From NCBI RefSeq assembly GCF_036541335.1, contig NZ_JAZHBO010000001.1, positions 1 to 64,000 on the forward strand: a stretch of DNA of 64,000 nucleotides, given 5' to 3'. How positions within the stretch are numbered: position 1 is the stretch's first letter; every line of letters starts with the position of its first letter. The DNA is from Aquilutibacter rugosus (GTDB taxonomy: Bacteria; Pseudomonadota; Gammaproteobacteria; Xanthomonadales; Xanthomonadaceae). The translations under genes were made by a program, and so were the position numbers. Below, piece after piece: positions 48,258 to 56,668 of this stretch. Under the pieces are notes generated by a model. That model had not been told where the DNA came from and ran no database searches. It saw only the letters and a list, made by a program, of their open reading frames with translations.

Positions 48258-48764
48258 ATGGCAAAAAAACGAACAATATCAGTAGGTTACGAGATAGCCT
48301 CTAATAGCACTCTCGGTTCCGACTTAGTTCCGACTTCTGCCAGAGAACTCGGAACTCGATTGGCTGCGCTCGCAAAAGTGGTAGGGACACGCCCAGAAGC
48401 GGCAAAGGCGGCGGGTGTAGCACCCTCATCGCTACAGCGGTATATCAGCGGGGAGAATATGCCTCCGCTGGACGTGGCCGCGCGACTTTGCCACGCAGCG
48501 AATGCGTCACTAGAGTGGCTTGCAACTGGTGCCGGCCCTCAAAATGCGTCACAACTCGGTCTCCCGGCCGATTCTCAAACCGTGAGAACCGAGGACCTGA
48601 TAATTGCTATGAATCTCGCCGACGAGGCACTTTCAGGCCGCACGCTGCGTCGTGAGAGCTACGCAAAGCTGGTAGCCCTCATTTATGACGCCATCACGAA
48701 TGGACTCCCCGAGGCGCAGATTCTGAAGTTTGCCGTGCCGGCATCTAAAGGCTTAGAGGACTGA
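48258..48764 (+). CDS. Phage repressor (c-like, HTH)
   Basis: A 168-aa protein with an XRE-type HTH: GTRLAALAKVVGTRPEAAKA, AGVAPSSLQRYISGENMPPL, DVAARLCHAANASLEWLATG AGP. The SLEWLATG ending is typical of phage repressors. The C-terminal ~80 residues have no serine-peptidase motif of LexA type, so induction would not be by RecA-driven autocleavage. It is the only large plus-strand gene of the switch. Operator-like repeats (gttccgactt at 48316-48325 and 48327-48336) lie within its 5' part. Confidence 0.88.
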   Translation: MAKKRTISVGYEIASNSTLGSDLVPTSARELGTRLAALAKVVGTRPEAAKAAGVAPSSLQRYISGENMPPLDVAARLCHAANASLEWLATGAGPQNASQLGLPADSQTVRTEDLIIAMNLADEALSGRTLRRESYAKLVALIYDAITNGLPEAQILKFAVPASKGLED

Positions 48765-48776
48765 TCAGGGAGACAA

Positions 48777-49100
48777 ATGGCGGACCAGCGGTGGGTGGCC
48801 CAAGTACGGGATTTGCTGAGGGACAGTGTGCCGGTTGAGCACCAAACCCCTTATTTACAAGGGGATTCAAGCGAATACGCGCCGCCTGCGCGCCGCTCCT
48901 ACGACGTCGCCGAGATCGACCGGATTGCCACCTGGTACGGGCTGCAGCGTGAGATCACCTGGACGCTGGCCGCTGCCGACGTCAGGCGCGTCGAGGATCT
49001 GAGTGGGGATCAGCTCGCCCAGCTGCGTCGCCGCCTGCGCCAACTGGAGGACTGTCTTCAGAACGGCCTTGGGCCGCCGGACGCCCCGCCTGGCATTTGA
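48777..49100 (+). CDS. Protein co-transcribed with the repressor (107 aa), unknown
   Basis: GGGAG lies 6-8 nt before ATG 48777, 12 bp after the repressor stop. MADQRWVAQVRDLLRDSVPV, SYDVAEIDRIATWYGLQREI and QLAQLRRRLRQLEDCLQNGL indicate a helical protein. Being in the lysogenic (repressor) transcript next to the left end makes it a candidate for lysogen-expressed functions such as immunity or transposition control. No family recognised. Confidence 0.68.
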   Translation: MADQRWVAQVRDLLRDSVPVEHQTPYLQGDSSEYAPPARRSYDVAEIDRIATWYGLQREITWTLAAADVRRVEDLSGDQLAQLRRRLRQLEDCLQNGLGPPDAPPGI

Positions 49101-49145
49101 AGGTTTGAAGGGGATTTAAACGCTTTTTGCCGCCGCGTTGAATTT

Positions 49146-49316
49146 TGCAAACCATGTGTCCCAAAACGGCTGAAACGCCGATTTGTTTGCAAACCATAAT
49201 TGCCGCCTAATTTTTACCGCCACATGCCTGATAAGGCTCAACAGTGGGCTCCGTCCCGTGTTAACCCACGTTATTTAAGTTCTTCCCACATTGTGCAAAC
49301 CATGTGTCCCCGCACA
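49146..49316 (-). repeat. Prophage left end with MuA-binding sites L1, L2 and L3
   Basis: Three copies of the end-site: L1 tgcaaaccatgtgtccc (49294-49310), L2 tgcaaaccataat (49188-49200), L3 tgcaaaccatgtgtccc (49146-49162). Measured from the ACA end, the sites begin at about 7, 117 and 155 bp, close to the 6/111/151 layout of Mu L1-L2-L3. The wide L1-L2 gap is where HU bends Mu DNA. The 131-bp stretch between L2/L1 holds no gene. Confidence 0.85.
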
Positions 49317-49321
49317 GTGCG
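49317..49321. repeat. Right copy of the 5-bp target-site duplication (gtgcg)
   Basis: gtgcg follows the ACA terminus at 49316 and equals 11264-11268. It lies about 15 bp downstream of the M28 peptidase stop codon. Confidence 0.9.
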
Positions 49322-49336
49322 CCTTCGTCCTACTCC

Positions 49337-50929
49337 TTATTCCTCGATTACGGCCTTGCGCGGCATGCGTTCATCGCGCATGGCAGCGGCGTACACAAAG
49401 GCAGCGACCATGGCGGCGTTGTGCTTGAGATCTTCCTCGGAGGCGTGATCGACCGTGTCGAGATGGCTGTGGTGCACGTTGGTGAAGTAGTCCAGGCCAT
49501 CCTGCACAAACTGGAATCCGGGCAAACCGACGCGATCAAAGCTGATGTGGTCGGTGCTGCCGGTGTTGCGCGAGACCACGGTGGTTGCGCCCAGATCGTT
49601 GAACGGCTTGAGCCATTCCTGGAAGATCGGCATGGCGGCCAGATTTTCCTGAGCATAGATGCCGCGGAATTTGCCGGAACCGTTGTCCATATTGAAGTAC
49701 ACCGAGAACTTGTCGTACGCGGGTTTGCGTTGCATGGCGCCGGTGCGCGGACGCAATGACTTGGGCAGATCGGCATCTTCCGGTTTGGTCGACAGCGGAT
49801 ACGATGCAAACGTCTTAGACACATAGTCTGCCGAACCGATCAGACCCTGTTCTTCGCCGCCCCACAACGCAACACGAATCGTGCGCTTGGGTTTGACACC
49901 AATCGACTTGAGGATGCGCATGGCCTCCATCATGACGGCGGTACCTGCAGCGTTGTCGTTGGCGCCGGTACCGGTATGCCACGAGTCCATGTGAGCACCG
50001 AGCATCACGATTTCATCGGCCTTAGACGTACCGGGCAGTTCAGCCAAAGTGTTGTACCCGGGGTCGTTGCTGTCCGAAGTAAAGCGCGCTTCGATGTCGG
50101 CGCGAATCCGAACTACATCTTTGTGATCCAGCATGCGCATGACCTGGTTGTAATGCTCGGCAATCATGGCCAGATCGGGCACGCCGACCGACTCCCCTGC
50201 ACGTCGGGAGCCGGCACCGCCAACGCGGATGATGCCGTTATCCCAACCGCTGATGCTGACGGTGGCGAGCACGCCTTCGTCAACTAAGAATTTGTTCAAC
50301 TCGCGCGTGAACTTCTCGCGGTCGCGGAAGTCCTTGATGCGTTTTGCGCGATCTGATGTCATGGTTTTGGGCACTGCGAACGACTGCAATGCAGCCAGGC
50401 CCGCATCGTCATAACGACGCTGATCGGGCTCCGTGCCGGGCTTGTATGCCCGCAACTCGGAAAGGAACAGAATCTTGCCCTTGAGCTTGCCCTGATACTT
50501 TTTGAAATCTTCAGCGCTTTTGAGCGTGACGGCCATGGCTTCGCCTTCGATTGGGCCATTGGTTCCGGGCGTCCAGGCCTTAGGCAATGCATGCAAGGGG
50601 AAGGCACGCGGGGCGATCATCTCGACATGGGCGCTGCGGAAATCCCAGCCGCGGCCAAAGTCTTCGAACGGGACATCTTTGACGTTGCTCAGGCCCCACT
50701 CGTTGAACTTGGATTTGGCGTAGTCATTGGCCTTTTGCATGTTCGGCGAGTTGGTCAGGCGCGGACCGATCTCTTCGGTCAGATGCGTGAACGTCTGCAT
50801 GACCTGCGAGTTGTAGAAGGCCTCCTGGCGAATGCGGCTAACGACGTTGAGATCCATAGGCTGAGCATTGCCGGTCGTTGCCAGTGTCAGGCCAATAGTG
50901 AGAGCTGCGAGCGTCGTTGAGATCCGCAT
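49337..50929 (-). CDS. Exported M28-family zinc metallopeptidase
   Basis: A 530-aa protein with signal peptide (MRISTTLAALTIGLTLATTG, cleavage NAQ). M28 catalytic motifs: GAHMDSWHTGTGANDNAAGT (first His/Asp, bridging Asp), GGEEQGLIGS (catalytic and metal Glu) and the distal HHSHLDTVDH. A PA-like insertion precedes them. It is probably a periplasmic or secreted aminopeptidase/carboxypeptidase acting on peptides. ATG 50929 is chosen over upstream in-frame starts because of the signal peptide. The prophage inserted just beyond its stop, so the original 3' untranslated region was displaced. Confidence 0.92.
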   Translation of the reverse strand: MRISTTLAALTIGLTLATTGNAQPMDLNVVSRIRQEAFYNSQVMQTFTHLTEEIGPRLTNSPNMQKANDYAKSKFNEWGLSNVKDVPFEDFGRGWDFRSAHVEMIAPRAFPLHALPKAWTPGTNGPIEGEAMAVTLKSAEDFKKYQGKLKGKILFLSELRAYKPGTEPDQRRYDDAGLAALQSFAVPKTMTSDRAKRIKDFRDREKFTRELNKFLVDEGVLATVSISGWDNGIIRVGGAGSRRAGESVGVPDLAMIAEHYNQVMRMLDHKDVVRIRADIEARFTSDSNDPGYNTLAELPGTSKADEIVMLGAHMDSWHTGTGANDNAAGTAVMMEAMRILKSIGVKPKRTIRVALWGGEEQGLIGSADYVSKTFASYPLSTKPEDADLPKSLRPRTGAMQRKPAYDKFSVYFNMDNGSGKFRGIYAQENLAAMPIFQEWLKPFNDLGATTVVSRNTGSTDHISFDRVGLPGFQFVQDGLDYFTNVHHSHLDTVDHASEEDLKHNAAMVAAFVYAAAMRDERMPRKAVIEE

Positions 50930-51052
50930 AGTCGTCGTTCGATCCGAAATTAAGGGCAATCTTCGATTCTGCTTGCCGAACACCGTCGGCGCCCATGGCA
51001 AAAGTCATGGGCACCGCGTTTTATCGGATTCAAACGATAGCGGGCCCGGCGC

Positions 51053-53566
51053 TTAGCCGCGATGGCGGCTGTGCAGGATCGTGACGACGAAACTGCTGAT
51101 CAGAATCGGCCACAGGGCCCAACCGCAGAGTTTGAGCAGCAGCGACAGAATACCCGCACCCGATCCGCTGATCGGCTCAATGCCCGCCCCTACTTGCAGA
51201 TCCACAAGCGGCACCACATTGCGCGTTACGAATCCGGCCGCATCCGCAAGCCGTTTACCGGCGGTACCCGGCGCATGGGCTTTCATGCGATGGAACTGCT
51301 CCTGCGAAGCCGCGAGTCGCTCCTCGCACGGCGCACCGCATTCCTGCATTGCCCCTAATGATGCGGTGGACTGGCGAAACCATTGACCGTAATTCACATA
51401 GGAAAGAGCGACGGCCACCACAAAAATCAGCGCAAGCGCTAAGCCGGGCCGCACAAACGGCTTGGTGCCGTAGCCGACGGTGATGCCATGCAACCACGAG
51501 CCCAACCAGCGCAAGTAATTGCCATCCTGCCGGTCGCGCTCCTGTTCCAACTTTCGACGCTCGATAAAGATGGCGTCGGCATCGGCCTTCTTACCGATGT
51601 CTGCGAGTCGGGTCTCCACGGCGGAATAGACCGAGCTATCAAACTCGCGAAGGGTGCGCAGCAGCCGCAAGTAAACCGGCGCACTCTCGACTTCGGGTTG
51701 AAGCGAATCAGCAACACGCCAACGTGTCACCTGCGCGCCACGCAAATCGATCAGCTTTGGCGGCGGCGGATCAGTCAATCGCAGGCAAACAATCTGCGCA
51801 CTGTTCAGATCCAGCGAGGGCACCCGCGGCAATGACGTCTGATCACGGTTTGTATCCTCACCGGGGCGCCAATCAAAGGTTCCGGCAACCTCCAGATCCG
51901 TTGCAACGATCGGAAGATACGTGTCATTTGCCTCCACAAAGATCCCGTCAAGGTCTACATCGCCGCACTTGGCACCGCTTAGCCGTACGGCGACGGGGAC
52001 TTTAAAGGCCATTGCATGTGGCGTCCGGAACGATCCGCGCAGATCACCAATTCGCAGCGACATTGAGATCTTGGCAAAACGCGCGTCGATCACAGCGAAG
52101 GGATTGAGGGCATCCGATCTGCCTGCCAGTGGCTTCAGCTCCTGCTCACCATCAATCCATACCGCACCCTCGCTACCGCCAAGGCGAATACGGACATCAC
52201 GTACAACAATCTCCGGAGCTTGAGCGTGACGAAGATTGATGCACGAGGTGCCGGTCGACCAACCGCATGTTGCGGTGAGATCCACGCGTCCAATTCCGAT
52301 ATAACCTCGGACGATGGCGCCATCAAGAACGAGACAGCGCACCTCAAAGCGGCCCGCGGCGTTGCCGGCATCCAGAATCTCATCGCCACGCAAACGGAAC
52401 TCGCCGCCGATCTTGGCACTCCAGAAATACAGCTCCAGGGCATAGCTGGACGCGTCGGTGTTACCGTCGCGATCTTCACTGATCGAAAAACTGACATCAC
52501 CACCGACTTCGATGGTGGCAGCCTCGATACGACGCCCGCGCTGATCCGCTCGCACGGGCGAAGGAGCGAACGCTAGCTCCAGATTTCCGCCAATGGATGC
52601 GCCGATTGCCGACACTGACGGTTTGTCATCTTCACCGTGCATGCGACCGGCGAGCACCACCGAGCCGGTAATCCGCGCTAAGGACAAGTGGTAGGTCACA
52701 CGTTGCGGCGCGTCTGCCTTCAGTCGCAAGGCGGCGCCAAGCACCGACTCCGTGAAGTCCATGAAAATCGGCGCCGCATCAGCCGAACCTGGCGCACATT
52801 GATGTCGGATCGCCACCTCGGAATCGAATCGCGAATACGATGCCGATACAAACGCGAACGTACCGTCACCCCGCAAAGGGCCACCGAGATGAATGCCCCG
52901 CAGAAACAACTTGCAGGGCTCTTCGCTTGACACATTCAGCCTCATCCCGCCGCTGATACGTGCCGCCTGAAATGACGCACGACTGATTTGTCCACCGAGA
53001 CCCTCAGTCAGCTCGACAGAACCCTCGATACGCGAGGCCTCACCATCGATGTGCAAATCAACCGGGCCGCTGAGCCAGACGCCGAAATCGCCATCGATCA
53101 TACTGCGGTGAACATTCAAGGCTGCAGCGAACGGTACATTGCTGCTATCACGCAACAACCGTTCAACGCCAAGACTTCCGGTGATGCGGGAGCCGCTAAT
53201 ACGCAGGGTCAACTGCGACTGGCGAAGGCGCTGCTGCGGATCGTGCAAATACAGCCCGTCAATTGCCAAGTCGCCATGACATTGAATGCCGTGCAGATTG
53301 AGTAGCGTCAGTTCATTCGGCAGGCGCTCGTCGACTGTCGTTGCGAGAATGCCATCGGCATCGGCCTGAACGTGGGTCAGTCGCAGTCCGTGCAGGAACA
53401 CGCAGCGGTTCCAGTCCGTGGTTCGCAACAGCATGGGTGCGTCGACTTGGCCATGCAAATACGCAGGCTCCGTCACCATGCAGCCTGAAACAGGCTCACC
53501 TGCAGTCACGCGACGCGTGAACTCCGCCGCCGAAAGCGAAACCGGACGATCGAGCTCCATAGTCAT
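51053..53566 (-). CDS. Large beta-solenoid protein with C-terminal membrane segments (837 aa), unknown
   Basis: Residues ~1-560 are a long array of short repeats of the form (I/V)xG(S/G/D)(L/V)xL: ITGSLGVERLL, IDGDFGVWLS, IEGSVELTEG, ISGGMRLNV, ITGSVVLAG, IGGNLELAF, VGGDVSFSI, IGGEFRLRG, a right-handed beta-solenoid pattern. Then a linker (SAVETRLADIGKKADADAIF, IERRKLEQERDRQDGNYLRW, HGITVGYGTKPFVRP) resembling the C-terminal part of actinobacterial membrane-associated solenoid proteins, and two membrane helices (GLALALIFVVAVALSYVNYG; ILSLLLKLCGWALWPILISS). No signal peptide, so the solenoid is probably cytoplasmic. GAGGG precedes ATG 53566. Function unknown. Confidence 0.85.
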   Translation of the reverse strand: MTMELDRPVSLSAAEFTRRVTAGEPVSGCMVTEPAYLHGQVDAPMLLRTTDWNRCVFLHGLRLTHVQADADGILATTVDERLPNELTLLNLHGIQCHGDLAIDGLYLHDPQQRLRQSQLTLRISGSRITGSLGVERLLRDSSNVPFAAALNVHRSMIDGDFGVWLSGPVDLHIDGEASRIEGSVELTEGLGGQISRASFQAARISGGMRLNVSSEEPCKLFLRGIHLGGPLRGDGTFAFVSASYSRFDSEVAIRHQCAPGSADAAPIFMDFTESVLGAALRLKADAPQRVTYHLSLARITGSVVLAGRMHGEDDKPSVSAIGASIGGNLELAFAPSPVRADQRGRRIEAATIEVGGDVSFSISEDRDGNTDASSYALELYFWSAKIGGEFRLRGDEILDAGNAAGRFEVRCLVLDGAIVRGYIGIGRVDLTATCGWSTGTSCINLRHAQAPEIVVRDVRIRLGGSEGAVWIDGEQELKPLAGRSDALNPFAVIDARFAKISMSLRIGDLRGSFRTPHAMAFKVPVAVRLSGAKCGDVDLDGIFVEANDTYLPIVATDLEVAGTFDWRPGEDTNRDQTSLPRVPSLDLNSAQIVCLRLTDPPPPKLIDLRGAQVTRWRVADSLQPEVESAPVYLRLLRTLREFDSSVYSAVETRLADIGKKADADAIFIERRKLEQERDRQDGNYLRWLGSWLHGITVGYGTKPFVRPGLALALIFVVAVALSYVNYGQWFRQSTASLGAMQECGAPCEERLAASQEQFHRMKAHAPGTAGKRLADAAGFVTRNVVPLVDLQVGAGIEPISGSGAGILSLLLKLCGWALWPILISSFVVTILHSRHRG

Positions 53567-53654
53567 CAGCCATACCCTCGAATGGTAAACCGTCTATGCA
53601 GGATAACCGATCTTATCCACGGGTTCTTGACCATTACTCGGCTACACTCGGGCG

Positions 53655-54734
53655 ATGAAACCAAACCGCAATCTCACCGAAGGTCCCGTTGCATCAACGC
53701 TGCTGGTGTTCGCCCTGCCGATCTTGGCTGGCAACGTATTGCAATCTTTGAACGGTTCGGTGAATGCAGTATGGGTGGGACGCTACCTCGGCGAACAGGC
53801 CCTGACCGCAACGGCCAATGCCAACAACATCATGTTTTTCCTGATTGGTGTGGTCTTCGGCGTGGGGATGGCTGCAACGATTCTAGTCGGTCAAGCCATG
53901 GGCGCCGGCAATCAGGCGCAGGCCAAGCGCGTGATCGGCACCAGTGCCACGTTCTTCTTTGGTGTCTCGATCGCCATCGCGCTACTCGGTTTACCACTGT
54001 CACGCCACATCCTTGTATGGATGAGTACTCCGCCCGCCGCACTCGCCATGGCCGAGAGCTATCTGCGCGTGATCTTTATGGCCGTGCCGTTCCTCTATAT
54101 GTTCGCGTTCTTCTCCGCGATCTTGCGCGGTGCCGGCGACACTCGCACGCCATTTGCGTTCCTGCTACTGGTCGTTCTCCTCGATATCGTGCTCAATCCC
54201 CTGCTGATCTTCGGTATTGGCCCCTTCCCTAAGATGGGTATTGCCGGCTCCGCGATGGCAACCCTGGTTTCCAACGTGATCAGCCTGATCGCACTGGTGT
54301 TCTGGCTGCGCTATCGGCGACATCCGCTGTGGATCAGTCGCGCCGACAATGCGGTCTACATTCCCGACCTGACCATACTGAAATCACTGATCGTCAAAGG
54401 CGTGCCCATGGGCCTGCAGATGATAGTGATCTCGCTGGCCATGATCATGATGATCAGCATGGTTAACAGCTACGGTGTTGACATGACCTCGGCCTACGGC
54501 GCCGCGCTGCAGCTATGGACTTACGTGCAGATGCCGGCAATGGCGATTGGCGCTGCCTGCTCCTCGATGGCGGCACAGAATGTCGGTGCACGCCGTTGGG
54601 ACCGTGTCGAAGGCATTGCCCGCACCGGGGTGCTCTTTAACTTTCTGCTGACCCTTGCACTGATCCTGCCGATCATTCTGCTCGACCGTTACACGCTGGC
54701 GCTGTTCCTGCCTGATGCCAGCGCCGGTAGGTGA
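53655..54734 (+). CDS. MATE-family efflux transporter, C-terminally truncated (359 aa)
   Basis: A good MATE N-terminal two-thirds: MKPNRNLTEGPVASTLLVFA, PILAGNVLQSLNGSVNAVWV, GRYLGEQALTATANANNIMF, RGAGDTRTPFAFLL, PQMP-type WTYVQMPAMAIGAACSSMAA. MATE proteins are usually ~450 residues with 12 helices. Here the frame stops after LFLPDASAGR, with the last two to three helices missing, and the next gene starts 60 bp later. No continuation is found in other frames, so this looks like a deletion rather than a frameshift. It may be non-functional. Divergent from the solenoid gene. Confidence 0.82.
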   Translation: MKPNRNLTEGPVASTLLVFALPILAGNVLQSLNGSVNAVWVGRYLGEQALTATANANNIMFFLIGVVFGVGMAATILVGQAMGAGNQAQAKRVIGTSATFFFGVSIAIALLGLPLSRHILVWMSTPPAALAMAESYLRVIFMAVPFLYMFAFFSAILRGAGDTRTPFAFLLLVVLLDIVLNPLLIFGIGPFPKMGIAGSAMATLVSNVISLIALVFWLRYRRHPLWISRADNAVYIPDLTILKSLIVKGVPMGLQMIVISLAMIMMISMVNSYGVDMTSAYGAALQLWTYVQMPAMAIGAACSSMAAQNVGARRWDRVEGIARTGVLFNFLLTLALILPIILLDRYTLALFLPDASAGR

Positions 54735-54794
54735 TCGTTCGCCCGTCATCCATTCGTGATTCGCAATTTCTAATTCCAACCCGGAGAACTGCTC

Positions 54795-55472
54795 ATGGCT
54801 AAACGCCCGGACTACGAAGACCTCATTAATGCCTCTGCCTCTGCCGAAAAACTGACGGCGTGGATCATCCATGAGTTGTCGGTGTTCAATCTCGGCAACA
54901 CGGTGGATTTTAACTTCCTGAGCCGCCAGTCCGTGGGCGGCTATTGCAGGGCGCTTGGATTTGCCAAGAATCGCAACTGGGCACTGTTGGAGCTCGATAA
55001 GATTGCACCCGAGTCGCCGATGGGACCGAACGTAGTCCCAGAAAAGGAAGCCGTCGCCGTATTGGCACAGATCAAGCATGCGCTCGACAAGAACATTCTG
55101 CAGCCCAAGGAAGGCGGCAAGCCGCAGATGGACATCATTTCGGATTTTCTGCCCAAGGGCCGTCGCTACAAAGGTGCCAAGACGCTAGGACATTTGTGGG
55201 AGTTCCAATACGCGCTCGCCGTAGAGCTTGAACATGGCCGCACCCGTGGCGCCAATGTCACCAACAACCACCCGCTGCTGACCGCTATGGTTGTCCTGGC
55301 CCACCTCAGCGAAGATAAGCTCTACTACGCGCGCCTGTGGGAAATGGAAACCGGCGGCGAACTGTTCAACGCCACGCTCGAGAAAAAGCCAACGCGTTCG
55401 ATCCAGGAAGAACATATCCGCGCTCGCGGTTATCTGCAGTCACGCTTGCAGGAAAAACTCAAAGTCAGCTGA
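54795..55472 (+). CDS. DUF5661-like conserved protein (225 aa), unknown
   Basis: GGAG 8-9 nt upstream of the ATG. N-terminal helical part (KLTAWIIHELSVFNLGNTVD, RRYKGAKTLGHLWEFQYALA) and a C-terminal part VELEHGRTRGANVTNNHPLL, TAMVVLAHLSEDKLYYARLW resembling DUF5661 (VELEHG...A..IALDHL.E...YY..L). Cytoplasmic, no signal. Followed by a bidirectional terminator. Role unknown; the family match is from memory and moderate. Confidence 0.68.
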   Translation: MAKRPDYEDLINASASAEKLTAWIIHELSVFNLGNTVDFNFLSRQSVGGYCRALGFAKNRNWALLELDKIAPESPMGPNVVPEKEAVAVLAQIKHALDKNILQPKEGGKPQMDIISDFLPKGRRYKGAKTLGHLWEFQYALAVELEHGRTRGANVTNNHPLLTAMVVLAHLSEDKLYYARLWEMETGGELFNATLEKKPTRSIQEEHIRARGYLQSRLQEKLKVS

Positions 55473-55474
55473 CC

Positions 55475-55504
55475 AAAAAAAACGCGCCTCCGGGCGCGTT
55501 TTTC
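55475..55504. terminator. Bidirectional intrinsic terminator
   Basis: aacgcgcc (55481-55488) and ggcgcgtt (55493-55500) form an 8-bp stem with a 4-nt loop. An A-run precedes and a T-run follows, so it terminates both the plus-strand DUF5661-like gene and the minus-strand ychF transcript. Confidence 0.88.
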
Positions 55505-55519
55505 ATTGCAGACAAGGGC

Positions 55520-56614
55520 TCAGACGTTGAACCGGAAGTGCAGGATATCGCCTTCCTGCACCTTGTACTCCTTGCCTTCGAGACGCAGACGACCTGCCTC
55601 CTTGGCGCCCTGCTCACCGCGGTACTTAATGAAGTCGTCGTAGGCAGTCGTTTCGGCGCGGATAAAGCCCTTCTCGAAATCAGTGTGGATCACGGCAGCG
55701 GCTTGCGGTGCGGTGGCGCCGCGCTTGACCGTCCAGGCGCGGACTTCCTTTACGCCTGCAGTGAAGTACGTCTGCAGACCGAGCAAGCCATAGGCCGCAC
55801 GAATCAGGCGGTTCAAGCCCGGCTCGTCCAGACCCAGATCGGCCAGGAATTCGTCGCGCTCGTCGTCTTCGAGTTGGGCCATTTCCTCTTCGATGGCGGC
55901 GCAGACCGGCACCACTGCGGAGCCTTCGGCATCGGCACGGGCACGAACGGCGGCCAGATGCGGATTGTCATCACCGAAACCGTCTTCGGACACGTTGGCG
56001 ACGTACATGACCGGCTTCAGCGTCAGCAGAAACAGATCGCGCAGCATCGCGCGCTGATCGTCATCGAGCTTGGCCATACGAGCCGGCTTGCCCTCGTTCA
56101 AGGTCTCGCGCACAATCGGCAGCACTTCGAGACGGGCCTTGGCATCCTTGTCGCCACCCTTGGCCGCACGCTCAAAGCGCGCGATGGCCTTTTCGACGGA
56201 TTCCAGATCGGCCAGTGCCAGTTCGGTATCAATGGTTTCGATATCGGAGATCGGATCGACCTTGTTGGAAACGTGGATTACGTCATCGTTCTCAAAGCAG
56301 CGCACGACGTGACAGATGGCGTCCACTTCGCGGATGTGCGAGAGGAACTTGTTGCCCAGACCCTCACCCGATGCCGCACCGGCAACGAGACCGGCGATGT
56401 CGACGAACTCAACCGCCGTCGGCACTACGCGTTCGGGCTTGACGATTTCGGCCAGGGAGTTCAGCCGCGGATCGGGAACCGGCACCACACCCACATTGGG
56501 CTCAATCGTGCAGAACGGGAAGTTGGCGGCAGCGATGCCGGCCTTGGTCAGCGCGTTGAACAGAGTGGACTTGCCCACATTGGGAAGGCCGACAATCCCG
56601 CATTGAATACCCAT
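55520..56614 (-). CDS. ychF: Redox-regulated ATPase YchF (Obg-family)
   Basis: A 364-aa protein: G1 GLPNVGKSTLFNALTKAG, NFPFCTIEPNVGVV, G3 VDIAGLVAGAASGEGLGNKF, helical insertion, and a C-terminal TGS domain (IKYRGEQGAKEAGRLRLEGK, VQEGDILHFRFNV). YchF binds ATP rather than GTP and associates with the ribosome, acting in translation and oxidative stress. Good AGAG ribosome-binding site. Downstream of pth, the usual gammaproteobacterial order. Confidence 0.97.
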   Translation of the reverse strand: MGIQCGIVGLPNVGKSTLFNALTKAGIAAANFPFCTIEPNVGVVPVPDPRLNSLAEIVKPERVVPTAVEFVDIAGLVAGAASGEGLGNKFLSHIREVDAICHVVRCFENDDVIHVSNKVDPISDIETIDTELALADLESVEKAIARFERAAKGGDKDAKARLEVLPIVRETLNEGKPARMAKLDDDQRAMLRDLFLLTLKPVMYVANVSEDGFGDDNPHLAAVRARADAEGSAVVPVCAAIEEEMAQLEDDERDEFLADLGLDEPGLNRLIRAAYGLLGLQTYFTAGVKEVRAWTVKRGATAPQAAAVIHTDFEKGFIRAETTAYDDFIKYRGEQGAKEAGRLRLEGKEYKVQEGDILHFRFNV

Positions 56615-56668
56615 TTGCTTATCTCTTTATGAAAACGGTGAACTGAAAACGAGGTTCGTTTTTCAGTG

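Larger units (their letters stand above)
11269..49316 (-). mobile_element. Mu-like transposable prophage, 38,048 bp, Mu-type head with siphovirus tail
   Basis: Ends are TGT at 11269 and ACA at 49316, flanked by the 5-bp duplication gtgcg. The terminal 23 bp of both ends align at 19 positions and share ACATGGTTTGCA. Inside are repressor, Ner, MuA transposase, MuB, Gam, GemA, Mor, lysis genes, Mu gp26-gp30/G/I/T/gp36/gp37 homologues, and a tape measure plus tail-tip genes but no contractile sheath. The phage genome reads from the right (repressor/transposase) to the left (tail, methylase). Size and module order match B3/D3112-type transposable phages. All core modules look intact, so it may be inducible. 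The insertion lies between the M28 peptidase stop and the iron-operon promoter and breaks no host gene. Confidence 0.95.
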
